DNA of 44,934 nt from a virus, in IMG/VR virus record IMGVR_UViG_3300036900_000199, positions 1 through 44,934 of that record, one strand, 5' to 3'. The first letter of the stretch is position 1. Every line of letters begins with the position of its first letter. Made by a program: the position numbers and the translations under genes. The notes under the pieces are model-generated. The model was not told the DNA's origin, ran no database searches, and was given only the letters and a program-made list of their open reading frames with translations. Of the stretch, positions 36,780 through 44,934 are shown one piece after another.

Positions 36780-36982
36780 TGGCGCGTCTCCGTTTTCTGG
36801 CCGCTGCGGCAGATCCGCGCCCTGGGCAGGAGGGCATCGTCTACGGCCCGCAGCATGAAACCGATTTCGATGAAACCGACTACGACTACATCAAGTCGCT
36901 GCTGTTGGAGGGCAAGGCCGAGATCATCGACAGCACGCCGCCAGCGGAAGTCCTCAAGGCCCCACCTCCAGAGGCTGCCTGA
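36779..36982 (+). CDS. 67-aa head-region protein
   Basis: A 67-residue protein from ATG 36779. 'RLRFLAAAADPRPGQEGIVYGPQHETDFDETDYDYIKSLLLEGKAEIID' resembles the preceding small protein in layout (strand, turn, strand, helix, 'L..GKAEII'), suggesting paralogous modules. The tail is Pro-rich. Coupled through TGATG to the next gene. Confidence 0.55.
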   Translation: MARLRFLAAAADPRPGQEGIVYGPQHETDFDETDYDYIKSLLLEGKAEIIDSTPPAEVLKAPPPEAA

Positions 36983-37395
36983 TGTCGGACATCGTGTTCC
37001 TGGCGCCCGCGCCCGACTCGGTGGCGCCGACCACTATCCATGGCGCGGGTCACGTCGCCAATATCACCGACGAGGCGTACGTGGCGGCGCTCATCAACGA
37101 CGGTAAGGCGTCACTGCGGGGGGCGCGCATCCGTGGCATCTCCGTGGCGCCGATCGGCACCACCACGGCGAGCGTCAACTGGATCGTGGATCAGCCCTGC
37201 ACGGGCATGAAGGTGGACTACGGCACCAGCAGCGCATACGGCTCGTCGCTGGCTGGCTCGCCCGCTTCAGGCTCGGGGCCAGTCGTGGCCGCGCTCACTG
37301 GCCTGACGACGGGCACGCTCTACCACTACCGCGTCTCGGTGACCTTTGGCAGCTACACCACCATGACCCCGGATCTGACCTTCAGGACTGCCTGA
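36982..37395 (+). CDS. FN3-like domain protein
   Basis: A 137-residue protein. Residues 1-48 repeat the small-module pattern ('DIVFLAPAPDSVAPTTIHGAGHVANITDEAYVAALINDGKAS'). Residues 50-137 form a fibronectin-III-like beta sandwich with 'TTTASVNWIVDQPCTGMKVDYGTSSAYGSS' and 'ALTGLTTGTLYHYRVSVTFG' as its signature strands. It may decorate the capsid surface and aid cell or mucus binding. It overlaps the next gene as TGATG. Confidence 0.75.
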   Translation: MSDIVFLAPAPDSVAPTTIHGAGHVANITDEAYVAALINDGKASLRGARIRGISVAPIGTTTASVNWIVDQPCTGMKVDYGTSSAYGSSLAGSPASGSGPVVAALTGLTTGTLYHYRVSVTFGSYTTMTPDLTFRTA

Positions 37396-38303
37396 TGATC
37401 ACCCTCGCCAGGCTGGAGCAAGAAGTGGCTCGCCGGACGGGTCCCTTCTTCCAGGCTGCCCAGGATTCTTCTGTCCCAACCACCTCGACCACGATCTCGG
37501 CGTACATGCCGGCACTGAGAACGTCGGCCGTCCTGGGCGGGCCAGAGAACCTGTGGCTGCTGCGCCGTGGCGTGCTGTCCGACGGGACCTCTACTGCATA
37601 CAACTCGCAGGACCGCACGCGCATGGTGCAGAGCTTCGACGCCTCGGCGGGCCGTGTGGTCATCGACCGCAACTGGTACTCGCCGATGGCGCCGAGCGAG
37701 CTTGCCGATTTCACCCACCTCCACCCCGAGCAAGAGCTTCGCCAGGTGGTCCTGGCCGGGCTGCGGCGTTGCTTCCTGTCGGATGTCATCCAGGCGCTCA
37801 TCACCTCCCCCGCAGGGGACATCGACCTGACCTACCAGGCGCCCTGGATCACCAGCCCGAATCAGGTGCAGCGCGTCCAGTACGGCTGGTACAGCCCCTA
37901 CGCTGATGCGCCGTTCGAGGCCGTCATGCAGCAGGGCCACGTGCTGCTGCGCGGCACCAGCGGCAACACCGCGCCTGCCAACGTGTGGGTCACGGCGATG
38001 CGTCCAGCCTGGTCCTGGGTCAACTCAGCCGACAGCCTGGACGGCCCGACCAACGATGACGACACGCTCGACGTGGACCTCGACTACGCCGCGAGTGCGG
38101 GCCACATCGAGGCCTGGCATCTGTTCCCGAGCCACCTCTTCGCAGCAGCCGCAGGCAGCCTCCAGGCGACGCAGGAGATGGCCGCGCGCGAGTTCACGCG
38201 CCAGAGCACCATCTGGGGGCCGATGGCCACACAGGGGCAGCCTGACGTCGCTTTCAGCGAGGTCGTGACGCTGCCACTCCAGGGGAGCAGCGCCGCCCTG
38301 TGA
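37395..38303 (+). CDS. Putative head-tail connector protein
   Basis: A 302-residue protein from ATG 37395. Helical start ('[21 protein letters not shown]'), then mixed alpha/beta with '[26 protein letters not shown]' and a beta-rich C-terminal half. Position after the small head proteins and before the fibre gene suits an adaptor below the portal. No specific family motif; assignment is contextual. Confidence 0.5.
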   Translation: MITLARLEQEVARRTGPFFQAAQDSSVPTTSTTISAYMPALRTSAVLGGPENLWLLRRGVLSDGTSTAYNSQDRTRMVQSFDASAGRVVIDRNWYSPMAPSELADFTHLHPEQELRQVVLAGLRRCFLSDVIQALITSPAGDIDLTYQAPWITSPNQVQRVQYGWYSPYADAPFEAVMQQGHVLLRGTSGNTAPANVWVTAMRPAWSWVNSADSLDGPTNDDDTLDVDLDYAASAGHIEAWHLFPSHLFAAAAGSLQATQEMAAREFTRQSTIWGPMATQGQPDVAFSEVVTLPLQGSSAAL

Positions 38304-40414
38304 CCACGCGCGACAACACCGAGCCGCGCGTCAACTGGAACCCGGTCAGCAACCAGCCGCTGCCACCGACCTGGGCGCAAGGGCCGCCAGGACCTCCAGG
38401 CCCGCCCGGTCCGATGGGACCCGTGGGGCCAGCGGGCACCAACGGGCAGGAGGGTATCGCCGGTCCGATGGGTCCGGCTGGCGCGACGGGTGCAACGGGT
38501 CCGCAGGGACCAGCAGGCATCAACGGCTCGCCTGGGCCTCAGGGTCCGCAGGGGCTGACCGGGCCGACAGGGCCACAGGGCGCAGGCGTGCCCACCGGTG
38601 GCTTGACCGGCCAGCATCTGCTCAAGGCGTCCAACGCCGACTATGACTACGCCTGGGGCACGCCGAGCGGCGGCGGCATCACCATGCCGTTGACGCAGGA
38701 TCTCACGTTCAGCCCGGACGGCGACTGGAACATCGGCACCAGTTCGGACCTGCGCCCGTATCAGGTCTACGTCTACTCCAATATCCGCGTCGGTGACACG
38801 GGCCAATTGAACGTGCTGCCGGACACGATCGCGGCGGCCTACGACCTCACGATCCGTGCAGGTTCTGGACAGCCGTTGCGGTTAGGTGCTGGTGGAAACA
38901 ATCGCTGGACGATTGATAGCGCGGGCAACTTCACCGCCGTTAGTGACAACGCCTACGACATTGGCCTGAGCGGGGCTACGCGCCCGCGCACGCTCTATAT
39001 CGGGACCAGCGTCAACACGCCGATGGTGGTCAGCCCGTCAATCCTGGCGCTCGCGGGCACCAGTGGCCTGAACTTCCAGGCGGCGGGCACCAACCGCTGG
39101 AGTCTCAGCACGGCTGGACACCTGACCACCTTTGTGGACAACGTCTACGACATCGGCGCCAGCGGCGCGAACCGTCCGCGCAGCATCTACGCCGGGACGT
39201 CGTTCATTGGCCCAGGAGCGGTGCCGACTGGCGGCACTGCCGGCCAGGTGCTCTCAAAGGTTGACGCTACCAACTACAACCTGACCTGGGCGACGCCGTT
39301 TTCGCAGACGACCGCTGACGCGAGGTACTTGCTGCTCACCGGCGGCACGCTGACTGGCAACCTGCTGTTCTCGACAGACAACACGCTGGACATTGGTGCC
39401 TCAGGTGCGACGCGCCCGCGCAATATCTACGCCGGCAGCAGCGTTTTCTCGAACGTCTTCACCGCGTCTTCGGGCGACATCACCGTCGGGCCGACGGCTG
39501 GCTCGACGCAGCTACGTCTGCGCACCGTCGGCACCAATCGCTGGATCATCGACGCTAGCGGCAACTTCATCACAGGCGCGGACAACAGCTACGACATTGG
39601 CGCGAGCGGCGCGACCAGGCCGCGCGACCTGTTCCTCGGCCGCAGTCTCAGCGTCGCGAGCACCAGCACGTTCATGAGCGGCATTGGACTCGGCCTCGCT
39701 GGATCGTCCTCAGTCGGCTTCAACTTCCAGATGGCGCTCAGCGGCGGCGTCAACCAGTGGGGCGTCTACGACGCTCCCGTGTTCGGGACCGACTGCACCA
39801 GCCAGGGTGCAGTACTGGAGATCCACCCCAATACGGCGGTGGGCACGCACACACTGAGCAACCTGCTCGGCGTCAACATTGGTGCGCCGGGCCTGGGCGC
39901 GGGCACGACCGTGACCAACGCCTACGGCCTGTACGTCGCCAACATGGGCGTGAGCGGCGTGGGTCAGGCGCGCGGTGTCTATGTTGCGGCGCAGTCCGGA
40001 GCCGCCACGTCCAACGTCGGCATCTGGAACGACGGCACCAGCCAGCTCGTCGGCCCGGTGAACGTCGGTGACGGCAACATCGGCACCCTCGACATCTCGC
40101 GTGGCAGTACCACCAGTGGGGTCAATGTTGCCGTCGGCGGAGTTGCCATCCTGTGGCCGGGCAACAGCTTCAGCGGCATGCTGCTGATCTCGGACACCAT
40201 CGCGGTCGGCGGCGTAGCGATGTACCTGAGTGGTGGCGCAGTGCTCGTGCTGGTGAACCAGTCCGCGCCTCTGGCGTACTACTCCGCCACCAAGGACACG
40301 CCGAGCAAGATCAATGTTTATCTGGACGGCAGCTACAACATCGTCGCCCAAAACCTGCTGAGCAACCCCATCCGCATCATGGCCTTTTTCGTCCGAACCA
40401 GAGGTAGCCAGTAA
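38300..40414 (+). CDS. Collagen-like tail fibre protein
   Basis: A 704-residue protein. After a 27-residue leader it has about 23 Gly-X-Y triplets (residues 28-98, '[19 protein letters not shown]'...), a collagen-like triple-helix stalk. Then five imperfect repeats of the form '(Y/L)[17 protein letters not shown]' occur between about residues 137 and 455, likely a beta-rich shaft. A glycine-rich C-terminal domain of about 240 residues may bind the receptor. GTG 38300 overlaps the previous stop. Confidence 0.85.
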   Translation: MTTRDNTEPRVNWNPVSNQPLPPTWAQGPPGPPGPPGPMGPVGPAGTNGQEGIAGPMGPAGATGATGPQGPAGINGSPGPQGPQGLTGPTGPQGAGVPTGGLTGQHLLKASNADYDYAWGTPSGGGITMPLTQDLTFSPDGDWNIGTSSDLRPYQVYVYSNIRVGDTGQLNVLPDTIAAAYDLTIRAGSGQPLRLGAGGNNRWTIDSAGNFTAVSDNAYDIGLSGATRPRTLYIGTSVNTPMVVSPSILALAGTSGLNFQAAGTNRWSLSTAGHLTTFVDNVYDIGASGANRPRSIYAGTSFIGPGAVPTGGTAGQVLSKVDATNYNLTWATPFSQTTADARYLLLTGGTLTGNLLFSTDNTLDIGASGATRPRNIYAGSSVFSNVFTASSGDITVGPTAGSTQLRLRTVGTNRWIIDASGNFITGADNSYDIGASGATRPRDLFLGRSLSVASTSTFMSGIGLGLAGSSSVGFNFQMALSGGVNQWGVYDAPVFGTDCTSQGAVLEIHPNTAVGTHTLSNLLGVNIGAPGLGAGTTVTNAYGLYVANMGVSGVGQARGVYVAAQSGAATSNVGIWNDGTSQLVGPVNVGDGNIGTLDISRGSTTSGVNVAVGGVAILWPGNSFSGMLLISDTIAVGGVAMYLSGGAVLVLVNQSAPLAYYSATKDTPSKINVYLDGSYNIVAQNLLSNPIRIMAFFVRTRGSQ

Positions 40415-40424
40415 AGGAGCAAGC

Positions 40425-40709
40425 ATGACTCTCCCCGTCGAACCGTCCCCGCCCGCAACTGTCGGAACGCAGCCACGCAATGCCGACGAGGTGAACGCCC
40501 TGGTGGGCACTCACTTGCGCGGGTTCATCGCCAACAAGAACACCATCAATCAGGACCACGACTTTTTCACCAGCGCCGACCTGAAAGCGGCTCCGTACTA
40601 CTTCACCGTCGATCAGGAGACGCTGATCAAGTCTGCTATTGCGGATCTGGACACTGCCCTGGACGCCATCGATATGACCTTCATCAACCGCATCGTCGGC
40701 ATGGGGTGA
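40425..40709 (+). CDS. 94-aa tail-region protein
   Basis: A 94-residue protein from ATG 40425 with AAGGAG upstream. It has a Pro-rich start and then 'NADEVNALVGTHLRGFIANKNTINQDHDFFTSADLKAAPYYFTVDQETLIKSAIADLDTALDAIDMTFINRIVG', a helical protein. Small helical proteins with 'NKNTINQDHDFF' occur beside phage tail fibre genes. Function unknown. Confidence 0.6.
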   Translation: MTLPVEPSPPATVGTQPRNADEVNALVGTHLRGFIANKNTINQDHDFFTSADLKAAPYYFTVDQETLIKSAIADLDTALDAIDMTFINRIVGMG

Positions 40710-40710
40710 C

Positions 40711-42735
40711 GTGCCGCTCCAGTCATCACACCGACGTCCCTGGCCGTACCACATGCGGCTCGGCAGCATCCTGGGCGATCCGCTCGATCGCCTCGGGCTG
40801 ATGCTGGTCGTTGCCCAGGACGGCAGTCTGATGCTCAGCAAAAAGCAGCAGATGCTGGACAGCGTCGTGCCCTCGGTGCAGGAGTACGGCTCGGCGCCGG
40901 TCTACCGCGAGCGCACCTTCCCGCTGCGGCCGACGGGCGGCTACGGCGAGCGCGTGCAGTCCAGCTTTGGCGACAAGCGCTACTACTGGGGCATCGACAT
41001 TCAGGTCGATGGCGGGCTGTTCGGCAAGGGACCGCAGACGCACCCGATCCAGCCGCAGACGGCCGCTGGCGGGTACATCGCCAAGTTCATCGACACGCCG
41101 GCTGGCACCCAGTTCATCCTGGGCGGCACCAAGGTCTACCGCCGCGTGGACGACACCAACCTGCAGCCCGTCGATCGCGACATGGGCTACCAGACGCTCG
41201 ATGCCGTGGTGTTTCAGGGCGGCTTCTCGGGCGCTGCCAGCAGCATGTACGTCACGATCGCATCAGGCGTGTTGTGGGAACGCACGCCTTCCGGGACGTG
41301 GACCGCGTGTGCGACACCCTCTGGTTTCTTCCCGTGCTTTCTGGAGGTTGTCGGCACCGAGCTATGGGCGGCTGACCGCGACGCCAGCGTGATTCGCAAG
41401 GTCACCGCAGACCCCAAGGTCGCAGGCAACTGGAGCGGCCCGTACCTGATCGGCAACCCCGCGACAAAGATCACGGCGCTGCGGCAGAGTGGCAACAGCC
41501 TGCATATCTTCAAGGACGACGGCCGCGTCTACACGCTCAACTCGGACGGCTCGGTCAACGACCTGTTCCCTGGCATCAAGGCGCCGACGAGCACCGAGAA
41601 CGGGCGTACGGCCGCCGCTTGGATGGGCGCGATCTGGTTCCGCGCGGGCACGAGCTTCTACCGCCTCGACGTGCCGAGCGAGAATCTGGTGGCCGCCGGG
41701 CCAGGCATGATGCTGGACAACGCCTCACCCGTTCGGGGTGATGTGCAGTGCTTTGTGGGGTGGGGCGGCTACCGCGCGTACCTCTGCCTCTGGAACGCCA
41801 TCAACTCCACCACGTACCTGTTGAGCTACGGCAACTGGGAGCCGCGCGAGACGGAAGAGGGCACGAGCTTCATCTTCGATAACCAGTTCGACGGCGCGCT
41901 CGCGCACTGGGGCGCCAAAGCCACGTCGATGGGAGTCTCGGGCGCCTCGGGCAACGATCGCCTGTACATCGGTTTCGACAACGGCACCTGGCAGTGGATC
42001 AAGCTTGTGCGCAACCCGCTGGCGGCCGACTCGGGCGCTGAGTTCGTGCTTGGTCCGAGCGAGATCGTTTTCCCGCTGCACCACGCCATGTTCCAGGCGG
42101 ATCTCAAACACTGGCTCGGCTTCAGTTGCTTCGGTCCCGTGATGCGCCCAGGCGACGAGGTCCAGCTTTACTACCGCATCATGGCCTCGGCGGGCGCACC
42201 GCCCACCGATCCGAGCGGCAACTGGCTCTACCTGGGCGAGTTCACGTCCAACGGCCAGCGCATCGACACGCCGTCGAATCTGGTCGGCAACGCGCTCAGC
42301 CTGAAGGCCGCGCTCAGTAACGTCAGCACGGCCGACACCCCGGTGCTGGAAGTGGTGGCCTACCACGAGCGCGTGGTGCCAGCCTTCAAGCGGGACATCC
42401 AGGCGACCATCAACGCCAATGGCTACCAGGCCCGCCTCGACGGCGCGGTGCAGCGCATCAACTCCGACAACCTGCACCAGGCGCTGCTCGACTTCGCGGG
42501 CAACCCTGGCAGCCTGGCGATCGAGCTACCGGACGAGACGATCAACGAGATCGCGCTGTTCGGCTATCAGGAGTCGCTGAAAGCGATGCAGGCTGGCGGC
42601 GGGCGGTCCTGGGCGATCGACATCTCCGCGACCCAGTTCCGCATCCTGACTATCTACGGCATCGTCAAGCGCCTGAGAGGCACCAGGGTGCGTGATCTGC
42701 AAGGCTACACAGTCGATTCATTGAGGGCCTTATGA
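40711..42735 (+). CDS. Putative tail nozzle / beta-propeller-like protein
   Basis: A 674-residue protein from GTG 40711. Residues 100-450 have recurring strand blocks such as 'VDDTNLQPVDRDMGYQTLDAVVFQGG', 'VVGTELWAADRDASVIRKVT', 'ALRQSGNSLHIFKDDGRVYTLNSDGSV', 'AAAWMGAIWFRAGTSFYRLD' and 'DRLYIGFDNGTWQWIKL'. Each is a blade-like repeat, pointing to a beta-propeller as in podovirus nozzle proteins. The C-terminal 150 residues form a separate beta-rich domain. Location among the fibre genes agrees. Confidence 0.65.
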   Translation: MPLQSSHRRPWPYHMRLGSILGDPLDRLGLMLVVAQDGSLMLSKKQQMLDSVVPSVQEYGSAPVYRERTFPLRPTGGYGERVQSSFGDKRYYWGIDIQVDGGLFGKGPQTHPIQPQTAAGGYIAKFIDTPAGTQFILGGTKVYRRVDDTNLQPVDRDMGYQTLDAVVFQGGFSGAASSMYVTIASGVLWERTPSGTWTACATPSGFFPCFLEVVGTELWAADRDASVIRKVTADPKVAGNWSGPYLIGNPATKITALRQSGNSLHIFKDDGRVYTLNSDGSVNDLFPGIKAPTSTENGRTAAAWMGAIWFRAGTSFYRLDVPSENLVAAGPGMMLDNASPVRGDVQCFVGWGGYRAYLCLWNAINSTTYLLSYGNWEPRETEEGTSFIFDNQFDGALAHWGAKATSMGVSGASGNDRLYIGFDNGTWQWIKLVRNPLAADSGAEFVLGPSEIVFPLHHAMFQADLKHWLGFSCFGPVMRPGDEVQLYYRIMASAGAPPTDPSGNWLYLGEFTSNGQRIDTPSNLVGNALSLKAALSNVSTADTPVLEVVAYHERVVPAFKRDIQATINANGYQARLDGAVQRINSDNLHQALLDFAGNPGSLAIELPDETINEIALFGYQESLKAMQAGGGRSWAIDISATQFRILTIYGIVKRLRGTRVRDLQGYTVDSLRAL

Positions 42736-43838
42736 GCGACCTGACTCCTGAACTCAACCTCGCGTTGTGCGTTGGTGACGATGACACCGCCGACTACCTG
42801 ACGCAGTCGGCTGGCCTGCGCGGGTCGCTCAGCACCATTGATGGTCTGTTCTCCTCCTCGACCGGCCACAACCACAATGGCGCGCACCAGGGCGGCAACT
42901 TCACCACCCTGAGCCTCAGCGGCGACCTGACCATCGGCGGCAACATCCAGGCCAGCGGCACGCTCACCGCCCTGGGCGCGGCGCACTTCCCGAGCCTGAC
43001 CGTGGATGGTGCCGTGTCGGCGGGCAGCTTGTCGGTCAGCGGAGCGCTCACCACCTCCACGCTGCACGTCACCAGCACCAGCCAGTTCGACGGCGCACTC
43101 ACCGTCTCGAACACGCTCACGGCGTCGTCGGTGTCGGCGACCACGCTCGCGTCCACACTCGACACGACCGTCGGGCGCACCCTGACCGTCAACGGCAGCG
43201 CCACTGTCGCCGCCAACCTGTCAGCCAACGTCGTCACGGGCAATGCGCTCGTCAGCAACGGCAACGCCAACGTCGCGGCCACCCTCACGGCCGGAGCGGT
43301 GAACACCAACGGGGGCACGCTCACAAGCGTGACCCTGGCCAGTCCGAGCGTCAACGGTAACCTCGCCTTTCAGGCAAACGGCAATACGATCACCTGGCCG
43401 GGCGGGGAGCTTGTTGGTGCGGGCGAGACGATTGGGCGGGCTGCCACCGTCTATCTGAACCCGCACGCGTACGTCTATTTCGACCTGGGCGTGGGCCACG
43501 TCGTCACGTGCCAGTCGCTGGTGCAGACCTCAGACCCCAACGTCAAAGCCAACGCTGTGGTGATGACCGACGACACGTGCATGACGCGCGTGCGGGGCAA
43601 CGTGCCGGTGTACACCTATCAGCTAACCCCACCGAGCGGTGGAGACGAGTCCACCGCGCCGTCTCCCACCCCGACGGATATCGGTTTCATGGCGACGGAC
43701 GTGTACGCTGCGTCGCCCGAGTTTGCCGCCCTGGACACAGGCGGCGCAGCCGTGGGCGTCAACTACGCCAATATGGCCGCGATGCTGTGGGGAGCCTTGC
43801 GCCAACTCGACGCCCGTTGCACGGCGAAAGGAATCTGA
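42732..43838 (+). CDS. Tail fibre/spike with S74 intramolecular chaperone
   Basis: A 368-residue protein. The middle is a Ser/Thr/Ala/Val-rich repeat of short strands ('TLSLSGDLTIGGNIQASGTLTALGAAHF...'), as in trimeric beta-helical spikes. Residues 255-368 match the peptidase S74 intramolecular chaperone: 'VQTSDPNVKANAVVMTDD' with Ser267 and Lys272 in the S-x4-K spacing of the self-cleaving dyad. 'DIGFMATDVYAASPEF' and 'GVNYANMAAMLWGALRQLDAR' follow. The domain would trimerise the fibre and then cleave itself off. Confidence 0.85.
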   Translation: MSDLTPELNLALCVGDDDTADYLTQSAGLRGSLSTIDGLFSSSTGHNHNGAHQGGNFTTLSLSGDLTIGGNIQASGTLTALGAAHFPSLTVDGAVSAGSLSVSGALTTSTLHVTSTSQFDGALTVSNTLTASSVSATTLASTLDTTVGRTLTVNGSATVAANLSANVVTGNALVSNGNANVAATLTAGAVNTNGGTLTSVTLASPSVNGNLAFQANGNTITWPGGELVGAGETIGRAATVYLNPHAYVYFDLGVGHVVTCQSLVQTSDPNVKANAVVMTDDTCMTRVRGNVPVYTYQLTPPSGGDESTAPSPTPTDIGFMATDVYAASPEFAALDTGGAAVGVNYANMAAMLWGALRQLDARCTAKGI

Positions 43839-44146
43839 TGGAGACAGAGATCATCGAAAACGGCCACCAGAGCGCGTCTGAAGCCATCCTGGCCGCGAGT
43901 GAGCCCTACAGTGCCCCTCGCCTCCAGGCGGGGCAGTTGCGGCGCCTGGCGCGTATGGGCGCGGGTGTGGAGGGCGCGACCGAAGTGGCCCAGGCGGCCA
44001 TCGCAGCGCACAACCAGCGGCGTCAGGCCTACCAGCAGGCCTTCGAGGCCGCGTGCGAAGACGCGGGCATCCAGATCCCCCAGGGCGAGCACGACGTGGA
44101 TATCGACTGGAATAGCGGAGAGGTGAGGTTCAGACCGCGCCAATGA
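43838..44146 (+). CDS. 102-aa protein before the lysis genes
   Basis: A 102-residue protein from ATG 43838 (TGATG overlap with the spike gene). Largely helical: 'GHQSASEAILAASEPYSAPRLQAGQLRRLARMGAGVEGATEVAQAAIAAHNQRRQAYQQAFEAACEDAGI', ending 'IDWNSGEVRFRPRQ'. It could be a fibre chaperone or accessory by position. No family recognised. Confidence 0.6.
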   Translation: METEIIENGHQSASEAILAASEPYSAPRLQAGQLRRLARMGAGVEGATEVAQAAIAAHNQRRQAYQQAFEAACEDAGIQIPQGEHDVDIDWNSGEVRFRPRQ

Positions 44147-44328
44147 CGGACTACAACATCGGCCCCGGAGTGGCCCAGGCAATCGCCGAAAACGGCGACG
44201 AAGCTCGCAGCGATGAGCGCTACGTGATCATGGACGATGGCCACAAGGTCAGCCTCACCCTCGCCCGCGATGCCCAATACTGGTATTACGAGGAGGACAA
44301 CCGGGTCAACCGGCTCCCTTTCTCGTAG
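44143..44328 (+). CDS. Endolysin N-terminal module (zero frame)
   Basis: A 61-residue frame from ATG 44143, overlapping the previous stop: 'MTDYNIGPGVAQAIAENGDEARSDERYVIMDDGHKVSLTLARDAQYWYYEEDNRVNRLPFS'. The pattern '..GVAQA..ENGD...SDERYV....G.....L....QYWYYEE.NRV..LPF' looks like a domain that should continue into the C39-like peptidase just downstream. It ends in TAG 44326-44328, three codons after a perfect slippery heptamer CCCTTTC. A -1 shift there gives a 220-residue endolysin. Alternatively it is a separate small protein. Confidence 0.55.
   Translation: MTDYNIGPGVAQAIAENGDEARSDERYVIMDDGHKVSLTLARDAQYWYYEEDNRVNRLPFS
44316..44322 (+). other. Candidate -1 programmed frameshift site CCCTTTC
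   Basis: The heptamer is X XXY YYZ in the zero frame (C CCT TTC). The zero-frame stop follows after one codon. TCGTAG (44323-44328) pairs with CTACGA (44348-44353), and a GAGGAGG Shine-Dalgarno-like sequence lies 20 bases upstream. The -1 frame continues without a stop to 44804, and no canonical start exists for it upstream of the catalytic Cys. Confidence 0.5.
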
Positions 44329-44804
44329 ACGACGCGATCGAGCTTGCCTACGACCCGTGGACTTCGCAGCCGGGCCAACTCTACGACTGGACCTGCAGCG
44401 CCTGTAGCTTGAATTGGCTGCTGCGCTCCCTGGGGCTGCTCATCACCGGCGACATCTACGGCAGCCGCGAGGGCACGGTCTACGAGATCGGCTACACCAA
44501 CAACATCAACCCCCAGTACGGGCTGATGAACGCGGACGGCTCGGCGCTGCGCCGCGTGCTCGATGACTACGGCCAGAGCAGCGAGCAGGGCTGGCTCGAC
44601 TTCGACACCGCGTACTCCATCGCATCCACCACGCCGGGCATGTGCTCGGGGGCCAAGTGGTATCACTGGGTCGGCATCCGAGGCGTGCAGGGCAACTCAC
44701 TCTGGGTCGCCAACAGCGCGCCTGGCTACAAGGGTGTGTGGGACACGCTGACCAGGGAGCAGTTCAACGCCCTGGGCGGGTTCAGCGTGGTGTGGCTCGT
44801 GTGA
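44322..44804 (+). CDS. Endolysin, C39-like cysteine peptidase domain (-1 frame)
   Basis: Read from the slip site this adds 160 residues: 'LVDDAIELAYDPWTSQPGQLYDWTCSACSLNWLLRSLGL', then 'KWYHWVGIRG' and 'LWVANSAPGYKGVWDTLTREQFNALGGFSVVWLV'. The Cys in 'DWTCSACSLNW', the His in 'WYHWVGI' and the Asn-containing strand give the C39/NlpC-like papain-fold order. The domain would cleave peptidoglycan cross-links. The first possible start in this frame is TTG 44409, which would remove the catalytic Cys. Translation therefore seems to require the -1 shift or a non-canonical start. It sits before the holin-like genes. Confidence 0.65.
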   Translation, partial: LVDDAIELAYDPWTSQPGQLYDWTCSACSLNWLLRSLGLLITGDIYGSREGTVYEIGYTNNINPQYGLMNADGSALRRVLDDYGQSSEQGWLDFDTAYSIASTTPGMCSGAKWYHWVGIRGVQGNSLWVANSAPGYKGVWDTLTREQFNALGGFSVVWLV

Positions 44805-44807
44805 CAT

Positions 44808-44934
44808 GTGAGCGACTCGAACACCGGCCTGCTCGCGCTGGCCGACTGGCTGACCAACCATGGGTTACCCACCTTCGCGGGCTTCGTCGGTGGCATTGTG
44901 GGTGCTGATGCCAGAGCCCGATGGGTCCGCTGGC
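44808..44934. repeat. Exact direct terminal repeat, copy 2
   Basis: Second copy of the 127-bp terminal repeat. It starts three bases after the endolysin stop codon and holds the beginning of the gene at 1-225, so the lysis region runs across the contig junction without interruption. Confidence 0.95.

Overview
The window is a complete circular temperate-phage genome of about 44.8 kb. Its first 127 bases are repeated exactly as its last 127 bases, so the contig closes on itself. An exact 127-base overlap is also what a de Bruijn assembler leaves on a circular contig, so the repeat is probably an assembly signature rather than a biological terminal repeat. The DNA is GC-rich, genes are packed with ATGA/GTGA/TGATG overlaps, and GTG and TTG starts are common. 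An Rpf-like transglycosylase and the high GC suggest an actinobacterial or other high-GC Gram-positive-like host; this is inference only. A tyrosine integrase marks the phage as temperate. A large portal, scaffold, HK97-type capsid, giant injected protein with two muralytic domains, nozzle-like tail protein and S74 and collagen-like fibres, with no tail tube or tape measure, suggest a short-tailed (podovirus-like) virion.

Layout. (1) 44143-44804 wrapping into 1-459, rightward: lysis genes, with the endolysin split across a possible -1 frameshift, followed by small membrane proteins. (2) 456-1280, leftward: coiled-coil/membrane protein, small protein, DUF3846-like protein. (3) 1555-2097, rightward zinc-finger-like gene. 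(4) 2066-5948, leftward: DGQHR/ParB-like protein, XRE regulator, two tiny membrane proteins, a 546-bp array of GCCNN pentamers with three embedded 19-bp elements, a RAMP-like protein, a probable DNA-binding protein and a SLOG-domain protein. (5) 6006-7364 integrase and 7505-7894 HTH protein, leftward. (6) 8148-13491, rightward early operon: RHH and MerR-like regulators, small zinc-ribbon proteins, an SSB-tailed protein, Rpf-like enzyme, RecT/Bet recombinase and RepA-like ATPase. (7) 13696-17980, leftward operon of small unknown genes. Its translation units are preceded by seven copies of a repeated structured cassette. The operon ends at a terminator facing operon 6. (8) 17981-19498, a largely gene-free leader and packaging-like region. 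(9) 19499-20178: RHH gene and small terminase, the latter divergent from the large terminase. (10) 20233-44146, rightward late genes for packaging, head, injection, tail and fibres.

The strongest candidates for something undescribed are the repeated cassette, the GCCNN array and the RAMP-like protein. The cassette has three stem-loops with covarying stems and a conserved loop, directly upstream of start codons. The array sits immediately upstream of the RAMP-like gene on the same strand. A CCCTTTC slippery site in the endolysin and a capsid gene whose conserved N-terminus precedes any canonical start are further candidates.
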